Below, one piece after another: positions 1 through 8,591 of a stretch of 64,000 nucleotides of DNA; the first letter of the stretch is position 1, and the number at the start of each line of letters is the position of its first letter. The notes under the pieces were generated by a model. The model made no database searches. It was not told where the DNA came from and was given only the letters and a program-made list of their open reading frames with translations. A program made the translations under genes and the position numbers. The stretch is from Streptosporangium sp. NBC_01756 (GTDB lineage Bacteria; Actinomycetota; Actinomycetes; Streptosporangiales; Streptosporangiaceae), in the NCBI RefSeq assembly GCF_035917975.1, contig NZ_CP109130.1, forward strand, positions 8,246,001 through 8,310,000, in the 5' to 3' direction.

Positions 1-401
1 CCGACGCCGCCGACCAGGCAGGCCACCAGCAGCCGCGCGAGGCCCGGACTGTGGCCGCCGCGCTCGACGATCCAGCCGGTTACGGCCGCGCCGGGGAGCC
101 AGCCGAGCAGGAACCCCGCCGACGGTCCTGCGAAGACCCCCAGCCCGCCTCGGCCACCGGCGAGCAGCGGCAGTCCCGCGGCCACCAGCACGAGCAGGAC
201 GGTGACGGCCAAGGCGGCCCGCCACGTGCCCAGGATCGCGCCGGCGAGCATGATCCCGAACGTCTGCAACGTGATCGGCACCGCGTTGCCGAAGACGTTA
301 AGGGCGCCCGGCAGACCGAGTACGGCGATCAGCGCCGCGAAGACACTGACCCGGGCGAGATCCCCGGTGGAGAACCCGCCTTCCCGAGGAGCCTTCGGCA
401 T
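1..401 (-). CDS. bioY: BioY biotin transporter S component (partial, 3' end outside window)
   Basis: Substrate-binding membrane component of an ECF-type biotin importer. The reverse strand reads from an ATG at 401 without a stop to the window edge, giving 133 residues. After a short hydrophilic start there are hydrophobic helices, and around residues 41-52 the sequence VPITLQTFGIML, a hallmark of BioY; a glycine-rich GRGGLGVFAGPSAGF stretch follows near residues 83-97, also typical of the family. A good ribosome site (GAAGGAGA) lies about 5 bases before the ATG. BioY can work alone or with EcfA/EcfT; whether those genes follow cannot be seen. It is divergent from the acetyltransferase at 536. 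Family assignment is firm; only the C-terminal part is missing. Confidence 0.88.
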   Translation of the reverse strand, partial: MPKAPREGGFSTGDLARVSVFAALIAVLGLPGALNVFGNAVPITLQTFGIMLAGAILGTWRAALAVTVLLVLVAAGLPLLAGGRGGLGVFAGPSAGFLLGWLPGAAVTGWIVERGGHSPGLARLLVACLVGGV

Positions 402-530
402 CCCGTCTCCTTCGCTGTGGTAGATGTGCGGATTCGATCACACACCAGAACGCCCCGGTACACGCATGGAGAGATGCCACAACATTCTTCTGCGATAGTC
501 GGACACCGGAAAAGTCATGGAATCGGCGTC

Positions 531-560
531 AGGTCATGGACCATGATCCATTCATGACCT
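531..560. repeat. Inverted repeat over the acetyltransferase start region
   Basis: AGGTCATG at 531-538 is matched by CATGACCT at 553-560, with a 14-base spacer. The two in-frame ATG start candidates (536 and 554) each lie within one arm, so a hairpin or a bound protein here would affect initiation. It may also be chance. Confidence 0.35.
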
Positions 561-1054
561 CATCCATAACTCCGCACTCGATCGAGATCCGCTCCGCGTC
601 CGTCGAGGACGCCGCGCTTCTGGCCGAGCTGAACGACTCCGTGCACTCCGTCCACGTTCTGCATCGGCCGGACGTCTTCCGCGGCGGGCCCGCTCACGAC
701 GACCTGGTCCCGATCTTCGAGGCCCACCTGGCCCGCGAGGACGCCCGCGTCCTCGTCGCCCTGTCATCGGGCCGGCCGGTCGGCTACGCGCTCGCTCTGA
801 TCGTCGATCGCCCCGGTGACGCTCTCATGCGTCCAAGGACGTTCGTCGTCCTAGAACACCTGGCCGTCGTCGCCGAGGCGGCTCGGAGCGGTGTCGGCAC
901 CGCTCTACTCGACGCGGTGCGTGCGGTGGGCGGCGCGGCAGGCTGTTCTCACCTGGTCACCGATGTGTGGGACGGCAACAAGGAGGCCCAGGCCTTCTAC
1001 GCGGCCGCGGGGTTCGCCCCGATGGTGCACCGGCTGGAGCAGCCGCTCCGATGA
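536..1054 (+). CDS. GNAT family N-acetyltransferase
   Basis: Predicted acetyl-CoA-dependent N-acetyltransferase of 172 residues with unknown acceptor. The acetyl-CoA pyrophosphate-binding motif is visible as A-R-S-G-V-G-T-A near residues 116-123, preceded by the strand VLEHLAVV and followed by the C-terminal NKEAQAFYAAAGF block (148-160) that closes GNAT folds. The start is uncertain: ATG at 536 has only a weak AGG before it, and an in-frame ATG at 554 is the alternative. Both candidates lie in an 8-bp inverted repeat. It stands alone, divergent from bioY and convergent with the small gene at 1150. The substrate cannot be told from sequence. Confidence 0.82.
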   Translation: MDHDPFMTSSITPHSIEIRSASVEDAALLAELNDSVHSVHVLHRPDVFRGGPAHDDLVPIFEAHLAREDARVLVALSSGRPVGYALALIVDRPGDALMRPRTFVVLEHLAVVAEAARSGVGTALLDAVRAVGGAAGCSHLVTDVWDGNKEAQAFYAAAGFAPMVHRLEQPLR

Positions 1055-1088
1055 GCTCTCCCGCGTGGCGCCCCTGAGGCCCCGCCTG

Positions 1089-1129
1089 CCGTTGGGATCA
1101 CTCCCGGAACCCGGGAACGATCCCAACGG
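1089..1129. terminator. Bidirectional stem-loop between convergent genes
   Basis: CCGTTGGGATC at 1089-1099 pairs perfectly with GATCCCAACGG at 1119-1129 (11 bp), and the loop itself carries CCCGG/CCGGG. It sits between the ends of the acetyltransferase gene (+) and the DUF5302 gene (-), where a shared terminator is expected. No U-tract follows, which is usual in actinomycetes. Confidence 0.7.
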
Positions 1130-1149
1130 ATCTCAATGCCAGGCTGTGC

Positions 1150-1344
1150 TCAGCCGCCACTCTTGCGGCGGAAGGAACGCTTCCCCCCGACCGGGCCGTG
1201 GGCGCCGTGGATCTTCGAGGAGTTGTTTCCCCTGCCCCCGGCGTTCGCGTCGGTCTGGGCGAGCTTCTTGCGCTCCAAGGCCTCGCGGAACTTGCGCTTC
1301 AGCTCATCTTCGGAGCCTTCGGGCTCCGGCGTGACGTCAGACAT
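1150..1344 (-). CDS. DUF5302 family small protein
   Basis: Small charged protein of 64 residues that matches the actinobacterial DUF5302 pattern: an acidic N-terminus, an amphipathic KRKFREALERKK helix at about 16-27, a glycine-rich linker, the conserved KIHGAHGPVGGKRSFRRKSG tail at about 44-63. Function of the family is unknown; the basic tail would suit nucleic-acid or membrane-surface contact, but that is speculation. It is monocistronic, faces the acetyltransferase end-to-end, and has a GGAGGT ribosome site just upstream of its ATG. Family recognition rests on the tail motif. Confidence 0.8.
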   Translation of the reverse strand: MSDVTPEPEGSEDELKRKFREALERKKLAQTDANAGGRGNNSSKIHGAHGPVGGKRSFRRKSGG

Positions 1345-1640
1345 ACGGACCTCCTGATCTGGGCGGGCAGTCCAACTCCGACCAACCGGATCATCATCCT
1401 CTCACGTCCCAAACGGAGGTCCGATACCCGCTTCACCCGCCCGCCACCTGGGGGTGAATGCTTTTGCACCGATTATCTTACTGTTTTCAGTAAAAAATGG
1501 GCTCTACCGATGGTCGTCTCCGTAATGTCAGCAGGACCCACCGGTCGCGGTCCTTCGTGGGCCCTGCGTCCCGCGGTGTCCGGGTGACGCCTGCGCACCC
1601 GGCTCCGGGCGGGAGTCTGAGCAAGCCACCGCGACCCGGC

Positions 1641-1775
1641 ACCGGTACGCTGTCCCCGCCCCTCAAACGACTTGAGGCGATCGGCCACATCCGGCGGCGG
1701 CGCGACAGGCGGGACGGAATCGTCCCGAAGGTCGACCCCGCCCCCGAGGGCCGGAAGCCGAGGAGCGAAGCTTAA
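1641..1775 (+). pseudogene. MarR/OhrR-family regulator relic
   Basis: The frame ending in TAA at 1773-1775 encodes GTLSPPLKRLEAIGHIRRRRD followed by about twenty-four further residues. This matches the DNA-recognition helix and wing of MarR/OhrR regulators (family pattern TLSPLLKRLEAxGLVxRRRDxxDER). The rest of the winged helix and the dimerisation helices are absent; upstream sequence in the same frame is low-complexity and unlike the family. I read it as the remains of a deleted regulator gene. This 570-base gap (1345-1913) otherwise holds an AT-richer patch near 1465-1500 and the leader of the next gene. Confidence 0.55.
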
Positions 1776-1913
1776 GAAGATTACGTCGTCCACCGTCGAT
1801 GGTCCGGGTAGGAAACCGGGGAGCCGCAGCGGCTCCACCGGTCACCGACCAGGATGATCGCGGCGGCGGACGGCGCGCATCGCTGATCCACACAGAGAGG
1901 ACAGGAAAGACTC

Positions 1914-2138
1914 ATGGCTGGAAGCCACGGAGGAAGCCCCAAGTCTTGGCTTGCGGTTATCGTCATTCTGCTCGGGTTCACCATCGGCGGTGTGGCCCTG
2001 TGTCTTGGTCCCAACTGGATGTTCTTCTGGGTGGGCGTCGGGGTCGTCGCGGTCGGCGGTGTGCTCGCTCTGATCGTCGACATCTTCTCCGACGTGATCG
2101 TGGACGCGCCCCGGGAGCCGCTCGACCACACCAGCTGA
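1914..2138 (+). CDS. HGxxPAAW-like small membrane protein
   Basis: A 74-residue integral membrane protein with two predicted helices (about 11-33 and 36-58). The N-terminus carries HGGSPKSW, a variant of the HGxxPAAW signature of a small actinobacterial membrane family (DUF6704-like), and the FWVGVGVVAVGGV second helix is typical. Function unknown. The start is supported by GAGAGGACAGGAAAG upstream of the ATG. It ends back-to-back with the STAS gene: the six bases TGATCA hold both stop codons. The family call is by motif resemblance, since PAAW is replaced by PKSW. Confidence 0.72.
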   Translation: MAGSHGGSPKSWLAVIVILLGFTIGGVALCLGPNWMFFWVGVGVVAVGGVLALIVDIFSDVIVDAPREPLDHTS

Positions 2139-2483
2139 TCACATCTCCTGCAGAGCCTCTCCGACGGAGGGGGAGAGCTCGAAGGCGGAGCGCAGCCCGG
2201 TGATGGTCAGGATCCGCTCCAGGGTGCCGTGGACGCCGGCCAGGATCAGGCGGGCGCCCAGGGCGCGGCTCTGCCGGAGGATCGCGATCAGTTCTGAGAC
2301 GCCGGTGGAGTCGCAGAAGGTGAGCGCCGTGACGTCTACGACGATCACGGAGAGAGCTTCGGCCTCCCAGACCTTGGTCATCTCGTCACGGAAGACGGGG
2401 GCGTTTCCGTAGTCGAGCTCTCCGCTCGCCTGGACGACGCACACGGTGTCGTCCAGGCTCGTCGAAATCGTGAAAAGGGCCAT
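2139..2483 (-). CDS. STAS domain anti-sigma factor antagonist
   Basis: Single STAS-domain protein of 114 residues of the SpoIIAA/RsbV type, which binds an anti-sigma kinase and releases a sigma factor. The phosphorylatable serine lies in the conserved FCDSTGVSELI segment near residues 56-66, in the expected place after the VIVVDVTAL strand. Such proteins are switched off by phosphorylation of this serine and switched on by a PP2C phosphatase; neither partner kinase nor sigma factor gene is adjacent, so the partner is elsewhere. A strong GGAGGAGCGGAG leader precedes the ATG. Whether it serves stress response or development cannot be told. Confidence 0.85.
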   Translation of the reverse strand: MALFTISTSLDDTVCVVQASGELDYGNAPVFRDEMTKVWEAEALSVIVVDVTALTFCDSTGVSELIAILRQSRALGARLILAGVHGTLERILTITGLRSAFELSPSVGEALQEM

Positions 2484-2563
2484 GCTCCGCTCCTCCGCCC
2501 GCGGGTGGCAGGGCGGGCTGCCTCTGTCCTACCAGGTCTGCGGCCCGGATAACGCACCCGGGC

Positions 2564-3235
2564 TCAATTGATTCGATAGAGCAGTTCCGGCCGCCCGACT
2601 CCGCCGTACTGCGGCACCCTGCGCACGACACCGCTGCCCGCCAGGTGCTCCAGGTAGCGGCGGGCGGTCACCCGGGAGACGCCGATCGCGGCGCCGGCCG
2701 CCTGCGCCGACACGCCTCCCGGGGTTCTGCGCAGCTCCGCCAGCACGGCGTCGAGGGTGACCGGGATCATCCCCTTCGGCAGCGGGCTGTGCGCCGGGCC
2801 GCGCAGGGCGGCCAGCGCCCGGTCCACCTCGCCCTGGCTGCCGGCCTCCCCCGAGCCGTCCACCGACGACCGGAACTCCGCATAGCGGGTGAGCTTCTCG
2901 TTCAGTGAGGCGAAGGTGAAGGGCTTGAGCAGGTACTGAGCCACGCCGACGGAGACCGCGGCCCTGACCATCGACAGGTCGCGCGCCGAGGTGACGGCGA
3001 TGACGTCGGACAGCACACCCGCCGCGCGCAGGGCCCGGCACACCTCCAGCCCGTGTATGTCGGGCAGGTAGAGGTCGAGCAGGATCAGGTCCACCGGCCG
3101 TCGCCGCAGGAAGCGCAACGCCTCGCCGCCGGACCTGGCCAGGCCCTCCACCCGGAAGCCGGGCACCCGTTCCACGAAGAGGCGGTTCGCCTCCGCCGTG
3201 ATCTCGTCGTCCTCGACGACCAGCACCGAGATCAT
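2564..3235 (-). CDS. CitB/DcuR-type response regulator
   Basis: Two-component response regulator of 223 residues. The receiver domain (1-120) has the acidic cluster VVEDDE, the phospho-acceptor Asp54 in LLDLYLPD, the VTSA switch residue and the LLKPF lysine. The C-terminal region (about 150-223) carries a winged-helix of the CitB type (GVSAQAAGAAIGVSRVTARRYLEHL). ATG at 3235 is chosen because it overlaps the kinase stop as TGATG and has AGGAAGG upstream; a TTG one codon earlier is less likely. Being coupled to the kinase and divergent from a dicarboxylate symporter gene, it probably activates that symporter in response to C4-dicarboxylates or citrate. Confidence 0.88.
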   Translation of the reverse strand: MISVLVVEDDEITAEANRLFVERVPGFRVEGLARSGGEALRFLRRRPVDLILLDLYLPDIHGLEVCRALRAAGVLSDVIAVTSARDLSMVRAAVSVGVAQYLLKPFTFASLNEKLTRYAEFRSSVDGSGEAGSQGEVDRALAALRGPAHSPLPKGMIPVTLDAVLAELRRTPGGVSAQAAGAAIGVSRVTARRYLEHLAGSGVVRRVPQYGGVGRPELLYRIN

Positions 3236-4821
3236 CAAATGCCTTCCTCTCGCAGCGGCAGCCGTACGGTGAACACCGCTCCGGGCCCGCCGCCGACGTC
3301 GATCGTGCCGCCCAGGCGGCGGACCGACCGTCCCACCATGGCCAGCCCGAGGCCGCGTCCGTCGCCCTTGGTGGTCCAGCCCCGCCGGAACGCCTCCCGG
3401 GCCGTCGCCGCGTCCAGTCCGGACCCGCTGTCGGCCACGCTGACCAGGAAGGTCGTCTCGTCGGCCAGCATGCGGACGTCCACCCGGGCCGGCGCGGCGC
3501 CCGCCATGGCCGCGTCCACCGCGTTGTCTATCAGGTTGCCGAGGATCGTCACCAGGTCTCGCTCGTCCAGGCCGATGTCGTCGAGGTCGGTGTCCGGGCT
3601 GATCGTCAGTTCCACGCCGCGTTCGGCGGCTTCGGCGCTCTTGCCCAGCAGCAGCGCCGCGAGCACCGGTTCGCGCACCGCGCCCACCACCCGGTCGGTG
3701 AGCTGCTGCGCCGCCCGGAGTTCCGCGGTCGCGAAGGCCACGGCCTGCTCGGCGCGGCCCAGCTCGACGAGGGTGATGACGGTGTGCAGGCGGTTGGCCG
3801 CCTCGTGCGCGGCGGCGCGCAGGGAGTCGGCGAAGCCGCGTTCGGCGTTGAGCTGCCCGGTCAGGGACTGCAGTTCGGTATGGTCGCGCAGGGTGACCAC
3901 GGTGCCGAGTGAGCGGTTGCCGGAGCGGACCACGGCGACGTTCACCACGAGCGTCCGCTCCCCGGTCAGATGGATCTCGTCGGTCCGGTTCTCCCCGGAC
4001 GCCAGCAGTTCGGTGAGCGAGTCGGGCAGGCCCAGGTCGGTGACGTGCCGTCCGCCCGCCTCGCCGTACAGGCCCAGCAGCTCCCGGGCGCCGTCGTTGC
4101 AGAGCGTCAGCCTGCCTGCGCCGTCGACCAGCAGCAACCCCTCCCGTACGGCGTGCAGGATCGCGTCGTGGTACTCGTACATCCGGCGGAGCTCGCCCGG
4201 CCCCATCCCGTGGGTCTGGCGGCGGAGCCGGGTGCCGACCAGATAGGTGCCCACCCCGCCGGTGGACAGGCCGAGCAGGCCGATGAGGCCGGCGCCGGCG
4301 AGCTGCCCGCGCAGCCTGAGTCCGATCTTCTCGACGGTGATGCCCGCACTGACCAGGGCACGGACCGTGCCGTCGCCGTCGCGCACCGGCGCGACGGCAC
4401 GCACCGAGGGGCCGAGGGTGCCGGTGTAGGTCTCGGTGAAGGTCTCACCTTTCAGCGCAGGCGCGATGGTGCCGAGAAATGGATGACCGATCTGGGCTGG
4501 ATTGGGGTGGGTGTAGCGGAGCCCGGCGGTACTCATGATCGTCACGAAGTCGACCCCGGTCTCCCGCCGCACCCGTTCCGCGTACGGCTGCAGCACGGCG
4601 GAGTCGCCGAGGGCGGCGAGGACCGAGGGGGAGCCGGCCACGCTGACGGTCACCGCCCTGGCCTTTCCGGTGGCCTCCTCGACGAGCAGTTCGCGGGTCT
4701 GCAGGAAGGTCAGCACCACGCCTCCCGCGACGGTGACCCCGACCACGACGATCTGCAGTGTCAGCATCTGCCGGGCCAGGCTCCATCGGCGTATCCATCG
4801 GGACAGCGTCCTCAACCCCAC
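3235..4821 (-). CDS. CitA/DcuS-type sensor histidine kinase
   Basis: Membrane sensor kinase of 528 residues. A first helix (LTLQIVVVGVTVAGGVVLTFL) leads to an extracytoplasmic single-Cache sensing domain with the VDFVTIMSTAGLRYTHPNP pattern of CitA/DcuS sensors, then a second helix (GAGLIGLLGLSTGGVGTYLVG), a cytoplasmic PAS domain and a transmitter. The phospho-histidine region is AAHEAANRLHT, the N box NLIDNAVDAA and the G boxes DSGSG and GRGLGLAMV. The GTG at 4821 is preferred over an upstream ATG at 4956: AGGAAAA stands 6 bases before it, and the longer form would run into the divergent symporter gene. It forms a coupled pair with the response regulator. Confidence 0.87.
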   Translation of the reverse strand: MGLRTLSRWIRRWSLARQMLTLQIVVVGVTVAGGVVLTFLQTRELLVEEATGKARAVTVSVAGSPSVLAALGDSAVLQPYAERVRRETGVDFVTIMSTAGLRYTHPNPAQIGHPFLGTIAPALKGETFTETYTGTLGPSVRAVAPVRDGDGTVRALVSAGITVEKIGLRLRGQLAGAGLIGLLGLSTGGVGTYLVGTRLRRQTHGMGPGELRRMYEYHDAILHAVREGLLLVDGAGRLTLCNDGARELLGLYGEAGGRHVTDLGLPDSLTELLASGENRTDEIHLTGERTLVVNVAVVRSGNRSLGTVVTLRDHTELQSLTGQLNAERGFADSLRAAAHEAANRLHTVITLVELGRAEQAVAFATAELRAAQQLTDRVVGAVREPVLAALLLGKSAEAAERGVELTISPDTDLDDIGLDERDLVTILGNLIDNAVDAAMAGAAPARVDVRMLADETTFLVSVADSGSGLDAATAREAFRRGWTTKGDGRGLGLAMVGRSVRRLGGTIDVGGGPGAVFTVRLPLREEGI

Positions 4822-4935
4822 GACTTTTCCTAAGTCCACGAACGAAATGTACGCAACAGTGACGTGGGTCACATCGATGGCGCATAGTCGCTCGACCGGA
4901 ATTTCCGTCCAGCCCGGGAAGGCCCAGCGTCCGAT

Positions 4936-6270
4936 ATGTCTAGAGATCGTACTCATTATCTATATATGGCGGTGATCGTTGCCGTGATTGCGGGAATCGC
5001 GATCGGGCTCGCCTCTCCCGACCTCGGCAAGGAGCTGAAGCCGCTCGGCACGGCCTTCGTCGCGCTGATCAAGATGATGATCAGCCCCATCATCTTCTGC
5101 ACCATCGTGCTCGGCGTCGGATCGGTCACCCAGGCGGCCAAGGTCGGCCGGGTCGGCGGCCTGGCGCTCGGCTACTTCCTTGTAATGTCGACCGTCGCGC
5201 TGGCCATCGGCCTGGTTGTCGGCAACCTGATCGACCCCGGCAGCGGCCTCCAGCTCACCGACGAGCTGCGCAAGGCAGCCGAGGCCGAGGCGGTCAAGGG
5301 TGGCGAGAGCGACACGGTGACGTTCCTGCTCGGGATCATCCCGACCACGCTGGTGTCGGCGTTCACCGAGGGGCAGGTGCTGCAGACCCTGCTGGTGGCC
5401 CTGCTCGCCGGATTCGCCCTGCAGGCCATGGGGGAGCGGGGCAGGCCCGTCCTGGCCGGCGTCGGGCACCTCCAGCGGCTCGTCTTCCGCATCCTCGCCA
5501 TGATCATGTGGGCCGCCCCGGTCGGCGCCTTCGGCGCGATGGCCGCGGTCGTCGGCGCCACCGGTGTCGACGCGCTCAAAAGCCTCGGCGTCATCATGCT
5601 CGCCTTCTACGCGACCTGTCTGATCTTCGTGCTGGGCGTGCTGGGGCCGATGCTCTGGCTGGTCGCCCGGGTCGGCCTGCCGTCCCTGCTGCGCTACCTC
5701 GGCCGTGAGTTCCTGCTCATCCTGGGCACCTCCTCCTCCGAGTCGGCCCTGCCCCGGCTGATCGCCAAGATGGAGCATCTCGGGGTGAGCCGCCCCGTCG
5801 TGGGCATCACCGTGCCGACCGGCTACTCCTTCAACCTCGACGGCACCGCCATCTACCTGACGATGGCCACCCTGTTCATCGCGAGCGCCACCGGCGCCCC
5901 GCTCTCGGTCGGCGAGCAGATCTCCCTGCTGGCCTTCATGATCATCGCCTCCAAGGGGGCCGCCGGGGTCACCGGCGCCGGCCTGGCCACCCTCGCCGGG
6001 GGCCTGCAGTCCCACCGGCCCGAACTGGTCGACGGAGTCGGCCTGATCGTCGGCATCGACCGCTTCATGTCCGAGGCCCGGGCGCTGACCAACTTCGCGG
6101 GCAACGCGGTCGCCACCGTGCTCATCGGCACCTGGACCGGCGAGTTCGACCGGGAGCGCGCGGCCGAGGTGCTGGCCGGCCGGATCCCGTTCGACGAGGC
6201 CACCCTGCTGGACGACGACCGGCCCCCACCGGCCGACCGTGCCGAGCCGCAGATGTCACCGGCCACCTAG
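4936..6270 (+). CDS. dctA: DctA-family C4-dicarboxylate:cation symporter
   Basis: Secondary transporter of 444 residues in the DAACS family, importing succinate, fumarate, malate or similar acids with protons or sodium. Visible family marks are LIKMMISPIIFCTIVLGVG near residues 35-53, the serine-rich re-entrant loop LGTSSSESALPRLI, the GYSFNLDGTAIYLTMATLFIA block and the late FAGNAVATVLIGTW motif with its conserved Asn. Length and motif order are those of DctA. It is divergent from the CitA/CitB-like pair, with a 114-base gap that must hold both promoters, so two-component control is likely. DctA rather than GltP is chosen from overall resemblance; the substrate is inferred. Confidence 0.88.
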   Translation: MSRDRTHYLYMAVIVAVIAGIAIGLASPDLGKELKPLGTAFVALIKMMISPIIFCTIVLGVGSVTQAAKVGRVGGLALGYFLVMSTVALAIGLVVGNLIDPGSGLQLTDELRKAAEAEAVKGGESDTVTFLLGIIPTTLVSAFTEGQVLQTLLVALLAGFALQAMGERGRPVLAGVGHLQRLVFRILAMIMWAAPVGAFGAMAAVVGATGVDALKSLGVIMLAFYATCLIFVLGVLGPMLWLVARVGLPSLLRYLGREFLLILGTSSSESALPRLIAKMEHLGVSRPVVGITVPTGYSFNLDGTAIYLTMATLFIASATGAPLSVGEQISLLAFMIIASKGAAGVTGAGLATLAGGLQSHRPELVDGVGLIVGIDRFMSEARALTNFAGNAVATVLIGTWTGEFDRERAAEVLAGRIPFDEATLLDDDRPPPADRAEPQMSPAT

Positions 6271-6403
6271 CGGGGGTGTCATCGGCGACATCGCGCCCGG
6301 CGCGCCGACTGTTGATCTTCGCGGACCCGGCCTGCGGGACCTGTACCGGATCAAGCAGAGCGCGCCACCGGCGCTGATCGCCGCCGACGGCTGATTCGGC
6401 GTG

Positions 6404-6428
6404 ACCGCCGGACCCGTTCGACGGCGGT
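6404..6428. terminator. Weak stem-loop between dctA and the biosynthetic cluster
   Basis: ACCGCCG (6404-6410) pairs with CGGCGGT (6422-6428). It lies just past the last gene of the leftward cluster operon and downstream of dctA, so it could end both transcripts. The stem is only 7 bp. Confidence 0.4.
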
Positions 6429-6433
6429 GCTGG

Positions 6434-7699
6434 TCACGCGGTGCGGTAGACCTTGTCCTTCAGCACCTGGATGGCGTCGTAGGCGGAGTCCAGATCCGCG
6501 CGATCCGGCGACGTCAGGAATACCCGGAGCGGGCTCGACAGGAGGTCGGTGGTCGGGCGGATCCGCTTGCCCGGCACCAGCTTCACGCCGACCAGGTGCA
6601 CGCCGGGGAGCGCGGCCAGCGCGGCCACCGCTTCCTGGTCCACCTCGCTGACCACGCCGTCCTGCTCCGTGCGGGTGTTGTGCACGATGGCGGGCCGGCG
6701 GCGCGTGTAGCGGCGGTTCCCGTACTGTGCGACGAACTTCGACGGGTGCACGTATGCCAGGGCGGTCAGGTCAGCCTGGTTCGTGCCCAGGCATACGTCG
6801 TGGAAGCCGGGGTTCATGTTGCCGTTCAGGCGGGCGCCGACCTCCACCAGGGCGGGGCCTTCGGCGGTCATCATCACTTCGGCGTGTGCCGGGCCGTGGT
6901 CGATGCCCAGTGCCGACAGGACGGTCTCCAGATATGCCAGGAGCTCCGGTACGGGAGACTCGGCCGCGTCCAGGAGGATGTCGCGGTCGTAGATGCGGCT
7001 GCCGGTCGCGGTCGTGGTCTTGTCGTACTGCCACACGCTGCACAGGTAGTGCTCTCCGTTCGCCGACACGGTGTCGACGATGTACTCGGTTCCGTCCAGA
7101 TAGGACTGGACCAGAACCTCGGTGTTCCGGTGGTCGAAGATGTCCACCGCCGCCAGCACCGCCTCGGCCGCCGCCGCCACCTCGTCCGCTGTGCGGCAAA
7201 TGGTGACGCCGTCGGAGGACGCCGAGCTCAGTGGCTTGACCACGACAGGGTAGTCGCCGCGGGCCTCCGCCCAGGCGACGGCCCCGGCGACGTCGGCGGT
7301 GCGCGTCTGATCGGCGCAGCGGATGCCCGCGGCCCGCAAGGTCTCGATCATCTCGTGCTTGTCGCGGCGGGCGCGGGAGCGCGCCGTGCCGTTGGTCGCC
7401 AGGCCGAGGCGTTCGCTGAGCAGGTCCGCGAGCGGGACACCCGGCTCCTGACCCGCCAGCACGGCCACCGGCTTCAGTTCGGCCAGCAGGGCGACCGTCT
7501 TGTCCACGTCCTCGTCGCCTGCGCAGACCAGTTCGTCCAGGTATTCGGTCAGGTTGGGGGCGAGCATGGACGCCATCGGTTCCGCCGAGCTGCGGACGTG
7601 GACGACGGAGACGCCTGCCCGGGCGAACGCCGCCGGGAGGAAGTTTCCGGTGGAGTACCCGTCTACGATTACGGCGATCGGCTGGTCCTGGGGGATCAT
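6434..7699 (-). CDS. ATP-grasp ligase A (amino-acid/peptide ligase)
   Basis: ATP-grasp enzyme of 421 residues that would activate a carboxylate as acyl phosphate and join it to an amine. Family marks are the RRDKHEMIETLR element (111-122), Lys156 in YPVVVKPLSSASSDGV with the nucleotide-binding loop, and the metal-binding LVEVGARLNGN (284-294). The N-terminal VIVDGYSTGNFLP block is shared almost unchanged with the ligase at 23849, so the two are paralogues. It is last in the leftward operon, 29 bases after the GNAT gene. The ATG at 7699 is chosen because homology with the paralogue begins there. Substrates are unknown; release or extension of the NRPS/PKS product is plausible. Confidence 0.87.
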   Translation of the reverse strand: MIPQDQPIAVIVDGYSTGNFLPAAFARAGVSVVHVRSSAEPMASMLAPNLTEYLDELVCAGDEDVDKTVALLAELKPVAVLAGQEPGVPLADLLSERLGLATNGTARSRARRDKHEMIETLRAAGIRCADQTRTADVAGAVAWAEARGDYPVVVKPLSSASSDGVTICRTADEVAAAAEAVLAAVDIFDHRNTEVLVQSYLDGTEYIVDTVSANGEHYLCSVWQYDKTTTATGSRIYDRDILLDAAESPVPELLAYLETVLSALGIDHGPAHAEVMMTAEGPALVEVGARLNGNMNPGFHDVCLGTNQADLTALAYVHPSKFVAQYGNRRYTRRRPAIVHNTRTEQDGVVSEVDQEAVAALAALPGVHLVGVKLVPGKRIRPTTDLLSSPLRVFLTSPDRADLDSAYDAIQVLKDKVYRTA

Positions 7700-7728
7700 C
7701 GGGTTGCCTTCGGGTCGAGGGGCGGAGG

Positions 7729-8556
7729 TCAGCCGAGTGCCAGCATGACCGGGGTGTGGCTGCGGTGGTCGCCCGTGGTGTCCGGGCCGAGGACCATGAT
7801 GTCGGTGGTGAAGCGGTGTTCGAGCCGTGCCTGCTCCGCCCATTTCAGGACGTGCGGGGCGCGGTGGTCGACGTCCATGCGCAGCTCGCCCGGCGCGGTC
7901 GCGGCCAGGTCGTCCAGCAGGGCGAGGGCGGTGTCCTGGTCGGGCGCGGTGATCGGGCCCAAGACCGTCGTGCCGACGTTCGGCCACGCGCCACCGAAGC
8001 CGACGACGCCGTCCGGGCCGTCCACGACCCGGAACGAGTCGCAGAACTCGGGCAGGGCCGCGATGAGCTCCGTGCGCGGTGCGCCGAAGACGTCGGTGTC
8101 CAGCGCGCTGACGGCAGGGAGGTCGGCGGCCGTGAACGGGCGCGAGCGGCCCGACGGCGTGATCGGGCCGGCCGGGACGCCGCACAGCGTCGAGCACCGG
8201 CCGACCGTGCGGAAGCCCAGCTTCTCGTACAGCGGCTTGCCCATCGGGGTCGCGGTCAGCAATGCGCCTTCCGCACCGACGTCCGCCAGCGCGTGGCTCA
8301 GGATGTGGCCGCCCAGCCCTTGCCGTTCGTGCTTGCGGGCGACCAGCATCATGCTGATCGCGTTGACCGACGTGCCGTAAGGGGATGCCACGACGGCGGC
8401 GGCGAGGCCCCCGTCCGGGTCTTCGACGCCGTACACCCGGCCGACCGAGAACAGCAGGCGCCACTTGTGGTCTTCGCGCGGCCACTGCCGGTCCGACCCC
8501 AGCACGAGGCAGGCTTCCAGGTCCGTCACGTCCAGCCGGCGTACGGTCGGGCTCAC
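7729..8556 (-). CDS. GNAT acetyltransferase with C-terminal extension
   Basis: Protein of 275 residues with an N-terminal GNAT domain and a second, C-terminal half of the kind found in YitH-like acetyltransferases. The acetyl-CoA site is RKHERQGLGGHIL near residues 74-86, and MGKPLYEKLGFRTVG (about 104-118) closes the first domain. GTG at 8556 is supported by GGGAG six bases upstream; the gene begins 35 bases after the thioesterase stop. In a peptide antibiotic cluster such an enzyme either acylates an amino group of the product or a precursor, or gives self-protection by acetylation. Sequence does not separate these. Confidence 0.82.
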   Translation of the reverse strand: MSPTVRRLDVTDLEACLVLGSDRQWPREDHKWRLLFSVGRVYGVEDPDGGLAAAVVASPYGTSVNAISMMLVARKHERQGLGGHILSHALADVGAEGALLTATPMGKPLYEKLGFRTVGRCSTLCGVPAGPITPSGRSRPFTAADLPAVSALDTDVFGAPRTELIAALPEFCDSFRVVDGPDGVVGFGGAWPNVGTTVLGPITAPDQDTALALLDDLAATAPGELRMDVDHRAPHVLKWAEQARLEHRFTTDIMVLGPDTTGDHRSHTPVMLALG

Positions 8557-8591
8557 AGGCCGCTCCCAGGTAGTGGATCTTCGAGGTGCGG

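Noticed and set aside
6291..6393. Short frame ending LYRIKQSAPPALIAADG-stop between dctA and ligase A
   Set aside because: It looks codon-like but I can match it to no family and it lacks a start; possible gene tail, not supportable.
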